The notes under the pieces are model-generated. The model ran no database searches. It saw only the letters and a list, made by a program, of their open reading frames with translations, and was not told the origin of the DNA. Positions 15,090 through 24,014 of a stretch of DNA of 47,781 nucleotides are shown piece after piece. Positions within the stretch are counted from its first letter, which is position 1. Each line of letters begins with the position of its first letter. Source of the stretch: Frankia sp. AgB1.9 (lineage in GTDB: Bacteria; Actinomycetota; Actinomycetes; Frankiales; Frankiaceae); the NCBI RefSeq assembly GCF_016786355.1, contig NZ_JADWYX010000058.1:8669-56449 (forward strand), written 5' to 3'. The position numbers were made by a program, and so were the translations under genes.

Positions 15090-15112
15090 GGCCCGACCTC
15101 TGGTCACGCCTT

Positions 15113-15148
15113 GGTGCGGGACCGCGGCAATCGCCGTGGTCCCGCACC
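15113..15148 (+). terminator. Hairpin terminator after the GntR regulator
   Basis: GGTGCGGGACCGCGGC and GCCGTGGTCCCGCACC form a 16-bp stem with one G-T pair and a four-base AATC loop, 23 bp downstream of the stop. No T-tract follows. Confidence 0.75.
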
Positions 15149-15254
15149 CAGGACCGGCCCGGACGGCCTCGCGCGCACCGCGCGCACAAGTCGTCGCGCC
15201 GATTCGCCCATCCGTGTGGTGGAGCCCCCGTCCCGGGGTCTAGCGTGTGGCGCC

Positions 15255-15896
15255 ATGGCGCCTGCGGGTCTTGCCTGGCAGACGCTTCCCGAGCCAGGCG
15301 TGCTGGCGCTCGTGGACACCGTGTCCCGACGCGCAGCCGCTCTCGCGCGCCCGGACCCGGCCGACCTGCCCATCACCGAGCTGGTCACCGTCGAGCAGCA
15401 GGTGGCCCGCTGGCTGGATCCGACCACCCGTTCCGACGCGGAGACCGTCCTCGCCGGCCGCCTCGCGGGCGACCCGATGCCGACGCTGCGCTCGGTGTGC
15501 TGGCTGATCGCCTCGTGGGCCGTCGTGCTGCACCTGCGGACCGGGGCGGCGCCGTCCGAGGTGCTCGACCGGCTCACCCTCTGCGGCATCTGGCGCGGCC
15601 CACAGGCCCCGGAGACCGAGCGGGTCTGGGAGCTGCTGACCGCGCAGGTCCGTACCGGGGCGCTCGCCGCGCTCACCGACGACGTCGGCACGGCCACGGC
15701 GTTCCGCGCGGCGGCTCACACCCGGGTCGCGGGCTACGCCGAGTGCCTCCTGCACCACAGCCTCATGCTGATGTCGAGCCTCTGGCTCACCCTGGGCGCC
15801 CACGGCCTGGAGCCGCCGGACGTCGCCGCCACGCTGGCCGTTTACACCCACGACGGGTACGACCGTCCGCAGGGCTCGTTCCGCCCGCTGGGCTGA
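15255..15896 (+). CDS. Conserved hypothetical protein
   Basis: A 213-residue protein I do not recognise. It is almost entirely predicted helix, with a moderately hydrophobic centre (SVCWLIASWAVVLHL near residue 78 and LLHHSLMLMSSLWLTLGAHG near 165). These could be buried helices or weak membrane segments. There is no signal peptide and no catalytic signature. The frame extends upstream to 15111, but that part overlaps the terminator of the regulator gene, so ATG 15255 is preferred. Two histidines (LHH) and two tryptophans stand out. It is convergent with the small gene at 15915; context gives no role. Confidence 0.5.
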   Translation: MAPAGLAWQTLPEPGVLALVDTVSRRAAALARPDPADLPITELVTVEQQVARWLDPTTRSDAETVLAGRLAGDPMPTLRSVCWLIASWAVVLHLRTGAAPSEVLDRLTLCGIWRGPQAPETERVWELLTAQVRTGALAALTDDVGTATAFRAAAHTRVAGYAECLLHHSLMLMSSLWLTLGAHGLEPPDVAATLAVYTHDGYDRPQGSFRPLG

Positions 15897-15914
15897 CCGG
15901 CCCCCGGGCGGTGG

Positions 15915-16418
15915 TCAGGCCGAGCGGGTCGGGGACCGCAGGGAACGGCTGACCGCGCGGGTGGCCGGCTGGTGGGCCGCCGCGCGCGGCCCTCCCCTGC
16001 TGGTGGCCGCCCGGCTGACCGCGTGGGCCGGCTCCTCGTCCAGCTCCGGCTCGGCCAGCGGCGCCTCGTGCTCCGCGGCGTCGGCCGGGCCGCCCGCGCC
16101 CGTGCCATGGCACGCGGGCGCCGCGGGGCTCGCCAGGCGATCGGCGGCGTCACCGCCACCGTCGACGCCCGCGCCCGGCGCGCCGTCCCAGCTCTCGGGG
16201 TCGATGTAGATGGCCCTGGTCATCCCGCCGTGGCCGTGGACGGCGAGCAGGGTGTCCATGTTCGGGTAGATCGTGGTCGACTCCAGGCCGGACGCCCACC
16301 ACAGGACGCAGGTGCCGTCCGGCGACTGGGCGCCGTAGGCGACGGCGCCGGTCCCCGACACCCCCGACACGTCCACGTCCCGTTCGAGCTGGAACCTGCG
16401 CACCTGCCGCGCGGACAT
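15915..16418 (-). CDS. Small conserved actinobacterial protein with acidic tail
   Basis: A 167-residue protein. Residues about 1-75 form a compact beta-rich domain (RRFQLERDVDVSGVSGTGAVA, VLWWASGLESTTIYPNMD, AVHGHGGMTRAIYID). This layout, with RDVDVSGVSGTG and a HGHGG loop, occurs in small uncharacterised actinobacterial proteins, sometimes beside phage-like genes. The remainder is a low-complexity Ala/Glu/Pro tail, probably disordered. A strong GAGGAGG lies about 12 bases before the ATG, longer than ideal spacing. No function can be assigned. The 287 bp between it and the hydrolase gene hold no other feature I can see. Confidence 0.55.
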   Translation of the reverse strand: MSARQVRRFQLERDVDVSGVSGTGAVAYGAQSPDGTCVLWWASGLESTTIYPNMDTLLAVHGHGGMTRAIYIDPESWDGAPGAGVDGGGDAADRLASPAAPACHGTGAGGPADAAEHEAPLAEPELDEEPAHAVSRAATSRGGPRAAAHQPATRAVSRSLRSPTRSA

Positions 16419-16705
16419 CGGGTGGGATGACCTCCTCGTGGGGCGCGAGCGCCCCCGCGCCACCTGGCCGGGCCGCCGAAGTGCGCGACCGGCACGGCAC
16501 CGGCCGTGCGGCCCGCCTGACGACCAGGCACGGGCCAGTCTCAGCCCGGTCGGCATACGGTAACGGGTCCGGGCACGCGCGGTCATTCTTTTCGCGCGCA
16601 CGGCCACCACCGGGCCGGTGCACCGTGATCGGATCCGCAGGTGGGACCGCCCCGGCCCGGCCAGCCGGGACCACAGCCGCGATGCCGCCGGCTGGCCGCC
16701 GGCGG

Positions 16706-17941
16706 TCAGGGCGCCGTGCGGACGGTGACCGGTACCGGCAGGGCCGCGGACGCGGCGGGGGTCAGGAAACGTCCGTAGCGGGCGTCGCCGCGCAGGTAAC
16801 GCTCCAGGTAGGCGACGGTGTACCAGCGGGCGATCTGCTGTGCCTGGGCGGCCACGACCATCGGCGGCAGGCAGGTGACCAGCGCGCCGAGCTGCAGGCG
16901 GACGCGGATCCCCTGTGGTACGAGTCCGTTCGCGGCCAGGTAGGCCTGGTCGCACAGGTCGGTGAACGAGTTGTGCGTCCCCTGCGGCACCCGGACCTCC
17001 AGCCGGTCCGGCGCCGACGTCAGCTCGCCGAACGTCTGGTCCGCGTTGTGCTCGATCGGCGTGAGCGGGTCGACGGTGCCCCCGATCAGCAACGTCGGCA
17101 CCCGGATCCTGGCGACGACACCGGCCGGCAGCACCTCGCTCGCCGGCGAGATCGCCACGACGACCCGCACCCTCGGGTCGCCGGGCGCGTGCACGAACCC
17201 GACGGGCGAGACCAGCGCGGTCAGCCCGCCGAAGGAGAATCCGACGACCGCGACCTGGTCGGGGTTCAGCACCGGCCCGAACTCACGGTCGGGGCACAGC
17301 ATCCAGTCGATGACCGCGCTGACGTCCAGCGGCCGGTCGCTCGCCTCGCCGATCTGGGACTCGTCCCGGCCGGCCGCGAAGTCGGCCATCGTGTCGCCCG
17401 GGTGGTCGGGCGCGGCGACGACGTAGCCGTGGCTGGCCAGCACCTCGGCCAGCGACGCTAGCTGCACCCGGTTACCGGCACTCCCGTGGGAGATCACCAC
17501 CAGCGGGAAGCGCCCCCGTTCGACCGGTGCGTCCGCGACCGCCACCCGGGACTGGATCCCGACCCTCGGCGCGATCTCGTAGCTCGCCGGGTTCACCGAC
17601 CCGCCGGCGGTGCCACCGGGTCTGGGCAGCCGGGCCTCGGACGGGTACCAGACGGCGGTGGTCAGCGTCCGGTTCCTGAACTCGTCGACGATCGTCACGG
17701 TCTGGTAGCCGACGCCGTGACCGCCGAGCTCGTCCGGCGCCGGCAGGTCATCGCCCGCGGCGCTGGCGAGGGCCGGGGACGCGAGGGCGGCCAGCGGGAC
17801 CGTGAGCCCGGCCGGCCCGGACGCGGGCCCACTGCCGGCCAGCGCGAGCGCGGCGACCACGGCAAGCGCCGCGACGGACACCCTGCGACGGGATGAAACG
17901 CCCCGTACTCGCAGGTCCCCACGACCGGTCGGCGCCCCCAC
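16706..17941 (-). CDS. Secreted alpha/beta hydrolase (PAF-acetylhydrolase/dienelactone-hydrolase-like)
   Basis: A 411-residue exported hydrolase. The N-terminus (SSRRRVSVAALAVVAALALAGSG) is a Sec-type signal with a basic start, hydrophobic core and small residues near 40-60. The fold then shows the oxyanion strand VVISHGSAGN, the nucleophile elbow GFSFGG (Ser), an acidic residue in LLIGGTVDPLTP and a late His in VPQGTHNSFTD. Together these give a plausible Ser-Asp-His triad. Related enzymes cleave esters, including platelet-activating-factor-like lipids and polyesters; the natural substrate is unknown. The start is a GTG; a later start closer to the signal peptide is possible. No partner gene is apparent. 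Confidence 0.8.
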   Translation of the reverse strand: MGAPTGRGDLRVRGVSSRRRVSVAALAVVAALALAGSGPASGPAGLTVPLAALASPALASAAGDDLPAPDELGGHGVGYQTVTIVDEFRNRTLTTAVWYPSEARLPRPGGTAGGSVNPASYEIAPRVGIQSRVAVADAPVERGRFPLVVISHGSAGNRVQLASLAEVLASHGYVVAAPDHPGDTMADFAAGRDESQIGEASDRPLDVSAVIDWMLCPDREFGPVLNPDQVAVVGFSFGGLTALVSPVGFVHAPGDPRVRVVVAISPASEVLPAGVVARIRVPTLLIGGTVDPLTPIEHNADQTFGELTSAPDRLEVRVPQGTHNSFTDLCDQAYLAANGLVPQGIRVRLQLGALVTCLPPMVVAAQAQQIARWYTVAYLERYLRGDARYGRFLTPAASAALPVPVTVRTAP

Positions 17942-18027
17942 GCTACTGACGGTAGTCGAATTGCCGGCACGTCACGGCCCGACCACCGGGGCCGGTCACG
18001 ACCGGCCGCGCCGAAACGGCTGGCGCG

Positions 18028-18888
18028 CTAGGGCTTGCGGGCGACGGCGCCGTAGATGATGTTGCCGCCGGCGATTGCCTCCGGTGACGGCGCGAGGTCG
18101 TCCGGCCGCCACAGGTGGGTCGGGGTGAGGCCGGGAGCGACGACCTCCAGGCCGTCGAAGAACCGCAGCGTCGCGGCGTGCGGGCGGGCGACGCAGGTCA
18201 GGCCCTGCGCGTGGTAGACGCCGACGGCCGTCTTCACCGGGCCGGGGTCGAAGTCCGCGGTCAGGCAGCTGAGCGTCAGGTAGCTGCCCGCCGGCAGCGC
18301 GGCCATCAGCTGCCGGACGATGTCGTACGCGCCGTCCTCGTCGTCGACGAAGTGCAGGATCGCCACCAGCGACAGCCCGACGGGCCTGGTCAGGTCGAGG
18401 GTCTCCAGCACCTCGGGCGAGGCGAGGATGCGCTCGGGGTCGCGGACGTCGGCGTCGAGGTAGGCGGTGCGGCCCTCGGGGGTGCTCGTCAGCAGGGCCC
18501 TGGCGTGCGCGAGGACGATCGGGTCGTTGTCGGCGTACACGATCCGGGCCTCGGGCGCGACGCCCTGCGCGACCTCGTGCAGGTTCGGCCGGGTCGGAAT
18601 GCCGGTGCCGATGTCCAGGAACTGCCGGATGCCGGCCTCACGCGCGAGGAACCGGGTCGCGCGAACCAGGAAGGCCCGGTTCTGCACGGCCGACTGCGGC
18701 ACCGCTGGCAGGACCTCGCGGACCTTCTCGCCGGCCACCCGGTCGGCCGGGAAGTTGTCCTTGCCGCCCAGATACCAGTCGTACATCCGGGCCGAATGCG
18801 CGACGTCGGTGCGCAGATCCACTGACTGAGCCGGCTCCGCCACCGCCACCGACCCCCCACTGTCCGCATCACCGAGTTTCGCAATCAT
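18028..18888 (-). CDS. SAM-dependent methyltransferase, DUF574 family
   Basis: A 286-residue protein of the actinobacterial S-adenosylmethionine methyltransferase family once called DUF574. Its hallmarks are ARMYDWYLGGKDNFPAD near the N-terminus, the SAM-binding loop FLDIGTGIPT and the acidic VYADNDPIVLAHARALL strand. The family is greatly expanded in Streptomyces and Frankia, and its substrates are mostly unknown. It ends in a Rossmann-fold core with no membrane segment. It lies upstream of urtE's end on the same strand but is separated from the urea operon in function, being transcribed after it. Read-through from urtE is possible because only 41 bp separate them. Confidence 0.88.
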   Translation of the reverse strand: MIAKLGDADSGGSVAVAEPAQSVDLRTDVAHSARMYDWYLGGKDNFPADRVAGEKVREVLPAVPQSAVQNRAFLVRATRFLAREAGIRQFLDIGTGIPTRPNLHEVAQGVAPEARIVYADNDPIVLAHARALLTSTPEGRTAYLDADVRDPERILASPEVLETLDLTRPVGLSLVAILHFVDDEDGAYDIVRQLMAALPAGSYLTLSCLTADFDPGPVKTAVGVYHAQGLTCVARPHAATLRFFDGLEVVAPGLTPTHLWRPDDLAPSPEAIAGGNIIYGAVARKP

Positions 18889-18929
18889 AATCCGGACGAA
18901 ACCAGCTGCGACGAACCGGCCCGGATGTC

Positions 18930-19637
18930 TCAGACCGCCAGCAGCCGGACGAGGTCCGCGTTCTGGAGGTCGGCCGCGGTGCCCGCGTGCGCGACGAGCC
19001 CGGCGTCGAGGACGATGAAGCTGTCGGCGAGCTTGATCGCCGTGTCGACGTACTGCTCGACCAGCAGGATCGCGAGCCCGACCTCCTTGTGGAGGCGTTC
19101 GATGACCTCCTCGATCTCGGCGACGATCGACGGCTGGATGCCCTCGGTGGGCTCGTCGAGGATCAGCATGCGGGGGCCGGTGACCAGTGCGCGGGCCATC
19201 GCCAACATCTGCTGCTGGCCGCCGGAGAGGAACCCCGCGCGGCGGCGCAGGAACGGCTTCAGCCTGGGGAAGACGTCGAGGGCCTCGTCGATCGCGCCCT
19301 TCTTGCCCTTCGCGGCCTCCCAGGTGACCTGCAGGTTCTCGTAGACGGTGAGCTGCGGGAACGTCTCGTGGCCCTGCGGGCAGTACCCCATCCCCCGGCG
19401 GACCCGCGAGTACGTGGGGACCTTGGTGACGTCCTTCCCGTCGAACTCGATCTTCCCGGCGGACGGGCTGAGCACGCCGAGCAGGGCGTTGAGCAGGGTC
19501 GTCTTGCCGACGCCGTTGCGGCCCATCACGCAGACCAGCGAGCCGCGCGGGACCTCCAGGCTGACGCCGAACAGCACCTGGGCCCGGCCGTAGCCGACGT
19601 CCAGCGACGTCACCCTCAGCATCAGGTCGTCGGTCAT
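18930..19637 (-). CDS. urtE: Urea ABC transporter ATP-binding subunit UrtE
   Basis: A 235-residue ABC ATPase, the second nucleotide-binding subunit of the Urt urea importer. Walker A is GRNGVGKTT, the Q-loop lies in YCPQGHETFPQLT, the signature is LSGGQQQM, Walker B is MLILDEP followed by TEGIQP, and the switch His is replaced by a Gln in LLVEQYVDTA, as in LivF/UrtE proteins. TEGIQPSIV and the overall order next to urtD identify it as UrtE rather than a branched-chain amino-acid LivF. ATG 19637 begins MTDDLML. An 82-bp GC-repeat spacer separates it from urtD. It is the last gene of the five-gene operon. Confidence 0.93.
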   Translation of the reverse strand: MTDDLMLRVTSLDVGYGRAQVLFGVSLEVPRGSLVCVMGRNGVGKTTLLNALLGVLSPSAGKIEFDGKDVTKVPTYSRVRRGMGYCPQGHETFPQLTVYENLQVTWEAAKGKKGAIDEALDVFPRLKPFLRRRAGFLSGGQQQMLAMARALVTGPRMLILDEPTEGIQPSIVAEIEEVIERLHKEVGLAILLVEQYVDTAIKLADSFIVLDAGLVAHAGTAADLQNADLVRLLAV

Positions 19638-19719
19638 GGTGTCGTCGGCTCCGTTCGCTCGTTCGTTGCAGCGGTTCCCGGGCTGGCGGCCGGGCGGGCG
19701 GCCGGGCGGGCGCCCCGGC

Positions 19720-20562
19720 TCACGGCGCCGCCTCCAGCTCCGCGGCCGCCGCCACGGGGCCGCCGGCCTCCTCGGACGCGCGGCCAAGGTAGACCTCCTG
19801 GACCCGCCGGTCGGCCTGGACCTCGGCCACGGTGCCCTCCATCAGCACCTTGCCCTCGTGCAGGACGGTGACCAGCCGGGCGAACCGGCGCAGGAACTCC
19901 ATGTCGTGCTCGATGACGACGACCGTGTGCTCCCTGGCGATCTGCTGGAGCAGCTGGCCGGTGCGCTCACGCTCGTCCTTGGTCATGCCAGCCACGGGCT
20001 CGTCCAGCAGCAGCAGCCGTGGGTCCTGGGCGAGCAGCATGCCGATCTCGAGCCACTGCCGCTGGCCGTGCGAGAGGATGCCGGCCTTGCGGCTCGCGAG
20101 CTCGGTGAGCTGGGTCGTCTCCAGCACCTGGGCGACCCGGTCACCGATGCCCTTGCGCCGGCGGAACAGCGCCGGGACGGGCGTGCGGAAGCTGGCCGCC
20201 AGGTCGATGTTCTCCAGGACCGTCAGCTCCTCGAACACGGTCGCCGTCTGGAACGTCCGGCCGATGCCGAGCCGGACGATCCGGTGCTCGCGCTGGCCGA
20301 CCAGCTCCGTGCCGGCGAAGGTCACCGAACCGCTCGTCGGCTTCGTCAGCCCGGTGATGACGTCGACGAGCGTCGTCTTGCCCGCGCCGTTGGGGCCGAT
20401 GAGGAACCGCAGCTCACCGCGGTTCACCGTGAAGTCGATGCCGTCGATCGCGACGAAGCCGTCGAAGACGACCCGCAGCCCGCGGACGGCGAGCAGCGCC
20501 TCGTCGGCCGGCGCGTCGGCTGGGGGGTCGACCGGGGCGGGGGCGGGCGCGTCCGTGGTCAT
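19720..20562 (-). CDS. urtD: Urea ABC transporter ATP-binding subunit UrtD
   Basis: A 280-residue ABC ATPase with a Pro/Ala-rich extension of about 25 residues before the domain. Walker A is GPNGAGKTT, the Q-loop segment GIGRTFQTATVFEELTVLEN, the signature LSHGQRQWLEIG (an SHGQ variant typical of UrtD), Walker B LLLLDEP with VAGMTKDE, and the switch His IEHDMEFLRRFA. SHGQRQWLEIGM and AGMTKDE distinguish it from LivG. It couples ATP hydrolysis to urea uptake with UrtE. Its ATG overlaps the urtC stop by one base (TGATG), indicating translational coupling. Confidence 0.93.
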   Translation of the reverse strand: MTTDAPAPAPVDPPADAPADEALLAVRGLRVVFDGFVAIDGIDFTVNRGELRFLIGPNGAGKTTLVDVITGLTKPTSGSVTFAGTELVGQREHRIVRLGIGRTFQTATVFEELTVLENIDLAASFRTPVPALFRRRKGIGDRVAQVLETTQLTELASRKAGILSHGQRQWLEIGMLLAQDPRLLLLDEPVAGMTKDERERTGQLLQQIAREHTVVVIEHDMEFLRRFARLVTVLHEGKVLMEGTVAEVQADRRVQEVYLGRASEEAGGPVAAAAELEAAP

Positions 20563-21803
20563 CAGGTCATTCCCTTCGCGCCGGACGTGCTCTGGTCGGG
20601 GATCAGCACCGCGCTCGGGTTGGGGGCCGCGTCGAGGACGCCGGCCGGCGGCCCGGAGGCTCTGCCCGCGCGGTCCCCCGGCAGCCGCAGGCCGAGCCGC
20701 CCGGCGGCCCAGGCGGCGTTGTCCCGGATCGTCCAGAACAGCCCGGAGATGCCGCGGGGCAGGAACGCGATGACACCGATGAACAGCGCGCCCTGGAAGT
20801 AGGTCCACGCCGACGGGTAGTCGTCGGAGAACGTCGACTTCGCCCAGTTGACGACGATCGCGCCGACGACCGCGCCGACCAGCGAGTACCGGCCGCCGAC
20901 GGCGACCGCGATGACCAGCTCGATCGACGGGACGATGTCGAGCATGCCGGGGTTGATGATGCCGATCACCGGGACGATCAGCGCGCCGCCCACCGACGCC
21001 GTCACCGCGGACATCGCGAACGCGATCGTCTTGATGACCGTCGGGTCGTAGCCGAGGAAGCGGACCCGGTCCTCCCCGTCCCGGATCGCCAGCAGCAGCC
21101 GGCCGAACCGGCTGAGCACCACCAGGCGCAGCAGCAGGAAGATCACCAGCAGGACGCCGGCGGTGATGTAGTACAGCTCGCGGCGGCCGTTGTCCGCGTA
21201 GGTGTCGATGCCGAAGAACGAGCTGAAGTTGGTCAGGCCGTTGGTGCCGCCGGTGTAGCCCTGCTGGCCGATGAGCAGGATCACGAACGCGGCCGCGAGC
21301 GCCTGGGTGAGGATCGCGAAGTAGGCGCCGCGGACGCGCTGGCGAAAGACCAGCAGGCCGAGGAGCGTCGCGACGATGACCGGCGCGACGATCACCGCGA
21401 CCAGCGCGACCACGGGGCTGCGGAACGGCTCCCAGAACGCCGGCAGCTTCTCGACGCCGCTCCAGTTCATGAAGTCCGGGACCTTGCCCGGGCCGGCGTC
21501 GTGCAGCTTGAGGTACATGCCCATCGCGTAGCCGCCGAGGCCGACGAACAGGCCCTGACCGAGGGTCAGCATGCCGCCCTGGCCCCAGGCCAGGCCGATG
21601 CCGATCCCGATGATCGCGTAGCACAGGTACTTGGTGAACAGCGGCAGCTGGTACGACGCGCCGAGGAAGAGCGGAGCGATGGCCGCGACCACCAGCACGA
21701 CGGCGAACGAGGACAGCCAGCCGGCCCGTGCCGTCAGCAGCTTCGAGCGCCAGCCACCGCCGGGGGCCCCGACCGGCGCCGGCACGTCGGCGGGGGCGCT
21801 CAT
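20562..21803 (-). CDS. urtC: Urea ABC transporter permease UrtC
   Basis: A 413-residue inner-membrane permease of the LivM/UrtC type with about ten hydrophobic segments. After an Ala/Pro-rich cytoplasmic start, the first span is SFAVVLVVAAIAPLF. LAWGQGGMLTLGQGLFVGLGGYAMG and GQQGYTGGTNGLTNF are strongly conserved in UrtC. A periplasmic insertion (GPGKVPDFMNWSG) is also typical. A C-terminal tail of about 45 residues (Gly/Pro/Ala rich) extends beyond the last membrane segment and is longer than usual. It pairs with UrtB. The ATG overlaps the urtB stop by four bases (ATGA). Confidence 0.93.
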   Translation of the reverse strand: MSAPADVPAPVGAPGGGWRSKLLTARAGWLSSFAVVLVVAAIAPLFLGASYQLPLFTKYLCYAIIGIGIGLAWGQGGMLTLGQGLFVGLGGYAMGMYLKLHDAGPGKVPDFMNWSGVEKLPAFWEPFRSPVVALVAVIVAPVIVATLLGLLVFRQRVRGAYFAILTQALAAAFVILLIGQQGYTGGTNGLTNFSSFFGIDTYADNGRRELYYITAGVLLVIFLLLRLVVLSRFGRLLLAIRDGEDRVRFLGYDPTVIKTIAFAMSAVTASVGGALIVPVIGIINPGMLDIVPSIELVIAVAVGGRYSLVGAVVGAIVVNWAKSTFSDDYPSAWTYFQGALFIGVIAFLPRGISGLFWTIRDNAAWAAGRLGLRLPGDRAGRASGPPAGVLDAAPNPSAVLIPDQSTSGAKGMT

Positions 21804-22678
21804 GTCAACGCCCGCGAGCGCAGCTGGAACAGGCCCTGCGGGCGAGCCTGCAGGAAGGCCACGATCGCCACGAAGACGATCACCTTGGCGAGGCTCGAGT
21901 TGGTCCAGAACTCCGAGTAGCTGTTGAGCAGGCCGAGCGCGAAGGCGGCGATCACCGCGCCGCGCAGCTGGCCGAGGCCGCCGACGACGACCACGAGGAA
22001 CGCGTCGACGATGTAGCGCTGGCCCAGGGTCGGGCTGATCGTGCCCACCAGGGTCAGGCCGACCCCGGCGACGCCGGCGAGGCCCGAGCCGAGGAAGAAC
22101 GTGAGCTGGTCGACCCGGTCGGTGCGGACCGCGCTGCAGGCCGCGAGCTCGCGGTTCTGCATCACGGCCCGCATCCGCCGGCCGGCCGGGGTGCGGCTCA
22201 TGTAGAGCCAGATCGCCGCCAGGCAGACGATCGCCAGGGCGAAGATGAACACCCGGTTGTAGGGAATCCGGACGCCGCCCCAGTCTGCGCCCCCGATGAG
22301 CCAACCGGGGGCGACGACCTGGACGCCGCGGTTGTCGATCAGGTCCCGAACCAGCTGCTGGAGGATCAGTGAGACTCCCCAGGTGAGCAGCAGCGTGTCC
22401 AGTGGTCTCCCGTAGAACCTGCGGATCAGCGTCCGCTCCAGGATCACACCGAACAGGCCCGCCACGACGAACGCCACCGGCAGGGCGGCCAGCACCGCCT
22501 CATGCCCGGCCCAGCTCTGCAGCATGTAGGTCGTATAGGCGCCCACCATGATGAACTCGCCATGCGCCATGTTGATGACGCCCATCTGACCGAAGGTGAA
22601 GGTCAGACCGAGCGACGACATGAGCAGCACGGCCGCGATACTCAGCCCGATCGGCAGCTGGTTCAGGAACCCGTTCAC
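21800..22678 (-). CDS. urtB: Urea ABC transporter permease UrtB
   Basis: A 292-residue LivH/UrtB-type permease with about eight membrane spans. Diagnostic stretches include LGLTFTFGQMGVINMAHGEF, the cytoplasmic LLLTWGVSLILQQLVRD, SRTPAGRRMRAVMQNRELA (the loop that contacts the ATPase) and VVVVGGLGQLRGAV. The RTP..GR..RA loop and INMAHGEF mark the urea/branched-chain permease family, and the order with UrtA/C/D/E assigns urea. It forms the transmembrane pore with UrtC. It begins 39 bp after urtA in the same operon. Confidence 0.93.
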   Translation of the reverse strand: MNGFLNQLPIGLSIAAVLLMSSLGLTFTFGQMGVINMAHGEFIMVGAYTTYMLQSWAGHEAVLAALPVAFVVAGLFGVILERTLIRRFYGRPLDTLLLTWGVSLILQQLVRDLIDNRGVQVVAPGWLIGGADWGGVRIPYNRVFIFALAIVCLAAIWLYMSRTPAGRRMRAVMQNRELAACSAVRTDRVDQLTFFLGSGLAGVAGVGLTLVGTISPTLGQRYIVDAFLVVVVGGLGQLRGAVIAAFALGLLNSYSEFWTNSSLAKVIVFVAIVAFLQARPQGLFQLRSRALT

Positions 22679-22717
22679 GTCAACCCAACCATTTCCCTTT
22701 GTCGACCCGTCAGGTGC

Positions 22718-23944
22718 CTAGGAGAGTCCCGCTGCCCACGGGTAGCTCTTCAGGTACGGATCGGGTTTGATCGGGCCGGGCGACGACCAGACGGCCTTGA
22801 TCTGGCCGTCGGTGCCGATGAGACCGATGCGGGCGGTCTTGTAGACGTGCTGGGTGGCGCCGTCGATGGTGACGTGGCCTTCCGGCAGGTCGAGAGCGAT
22901 GCCGCCGGCGTCAGCCGCGGCCTTTACCTTCGCGACGTCGAACGACCCGGCCTTCTCGACCGCGGCCTTCCACAGGTAGACGGCGTTGTACGCGGCCTCC
23001 ATCGGGTCCGACGTCACCTTGTCCGAGCCGTACTTGGCCTTGAACGCGGCGACGAAGTCCTTGTTCGCGGGCGTGTCGGTCGTCTGGTAGTAGTTCCAGG
23101 CGACGTACTGGCCGGCCAGGTACTGCGTGCCGATCGCCTTGACCTCCTCCTCGGCGATGGACACGGACATGGTCGGGATCTGGTCCGGGCCGATGCCGGC
23201 CGACTTCAGCTGCTTGAAGAAGGCCACGTTCGAGTCGCCGTTGAGCGTGTTGAAGACGAAGTCAGGCTTGGCCTGCTGGATCTTGTTGACGATCGTCGAG
23301 ACCTCGGTCGCCCCCAGCGGGAGGTACTCCTCGCCGTCGATCGTCATCCCGTTCGCCGCCGCGTAGGCCTTGATCTCCTTGTTGGCCGTCCGCGGGAAGA
23401 CGTAGTCGCTGCCGACCAGGAAGATCTTCTTCTTGCCCTGCTCCTTGATGTAGTCCAGCGCCGGGATGATCTGCTGGTTGGTGGTCGCGCCCGTGTAGAA
23501 GATGTACGGGCTCTGCTCGAGGCCCTCGTACTGGACCGGGTACCAGAGCAGCGCCTTGTTCTTCTCGAACACCGGCAGCATGGCCTTGCGGCTGGCCGAC
23601 GTCCAGCCACCGAAGACGGTGGCCACCTTGTCCTGCGAGATGAGCTTCTGCGCCTTCTCGGCGAAGGTCGGCCAGTCCGAGGCGCCGTCCTCGACAACCG
23701 GCTCGATCTTCTTCCCGAGCACGCCGCCCTTGGCGTTGATCTGGTCGATAGCGAGCATCTCGGAGTTCTTCACCGTGACTTCGGAGATGGCCATGGTGCC
23801 GCTCAGCGAGTGCAGCAGGCCAACCTTGACGGTGTCCGACGACGACGAACCGCCGGACGATCCCCCCGACCCCCCACAGGCCGCGAGCAGAAGAGCAGGC
23901 AGCACCGCGAGCGGCGCCAACCTACGCCAGGACTTTCGAAACAA
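22718..23944 (-). CDS. urtA: Urea ABC transporter substrate-binding lipoprotein UrtA
   Basis: A 408-residue lipoprotein that captures urea outside the membrane. The signal ends in a lipobox LLLAAC with lipidated Cys23, followed by a Gly/Ser linker. The mature part opens VKVGLLHSLSGTMAISE and has GKKIEPVVEDGASDWPTFAEKA, VFGGWTSASRKA and LLWYPVQYEGLEQSPYIFYTGA, all characteristic of UrtA rather than amino-acid binding proteins. The start is TTG 23944, with GGAGG eight bases upstream; no in-frame ATG fits. It heads the urtABCDE operon. Inverted repeats and 11-bp-spaced TTAAC motifs upstream suggest nitrogen control. Confidence 0.94.
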   Translation of the reverse strand: MFRKSWRRLAPLAVLPALLLAACGGSGGSSGGSSSSDTVKVGLLHSLSGTMAISEVTVKNSEMLAIDQINAKGGVLGKKIEPVVEDGASDWPTFAEKAQKLISQDKVATVFGGWTSASRKAMLPVFEKNKALLWYPVQYEGLEQSPYIFYTGATTNQQIIPALDYIKEQGKKKIFLVGSDYVFPRTANKEIKAYAAANGMTIDGEEYLPLGATEVSTIVNKIQQAKPDFVFNTLNGDSNVAFFKQLKSAGIGPDQIPTMSVSIAEEEVKAIGTQYLAGQYVAWNYYQTTDTPANKDFVAAFKAKYGSDKVTSDPMEAAYNAVYLWKAAVEKAGSFDVAKVKAAADAGGIALDLPEGHVTIDGATQHVYKTARIGLIGTDGQIKAVWSSPGPIKPDPYLKSYPWAAGLS

Positions 23945-23967
23945 TTCCGTGCCCTCCCTAGGACGCT

Positions 23968-23998
23968 GGTAACGATCAGTCTAGGGAGACCCGTTACC
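23968..23998. promoter_or_regulatory. Nested inverted repeat upstream of urtA
   Basis: GGTAAC (23968-23973) and GTTACC (23993-23998) are reverse complements. Inside them GTCT (23979-23982) and AGAC (23987-23990) form a second inverted pair. The block ends 24 bp before the urtA start codon, so a bound protein or an RNA hairpin could control expression. The GTAAC/GTTAC elements recall half-sites of the nitrogen regulator GlnR, but the spacing is not the canonical one. Confidence 0.4.
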
Positions 23999-24014
23999 GC
24001 GGCAGCCTCGCCGA

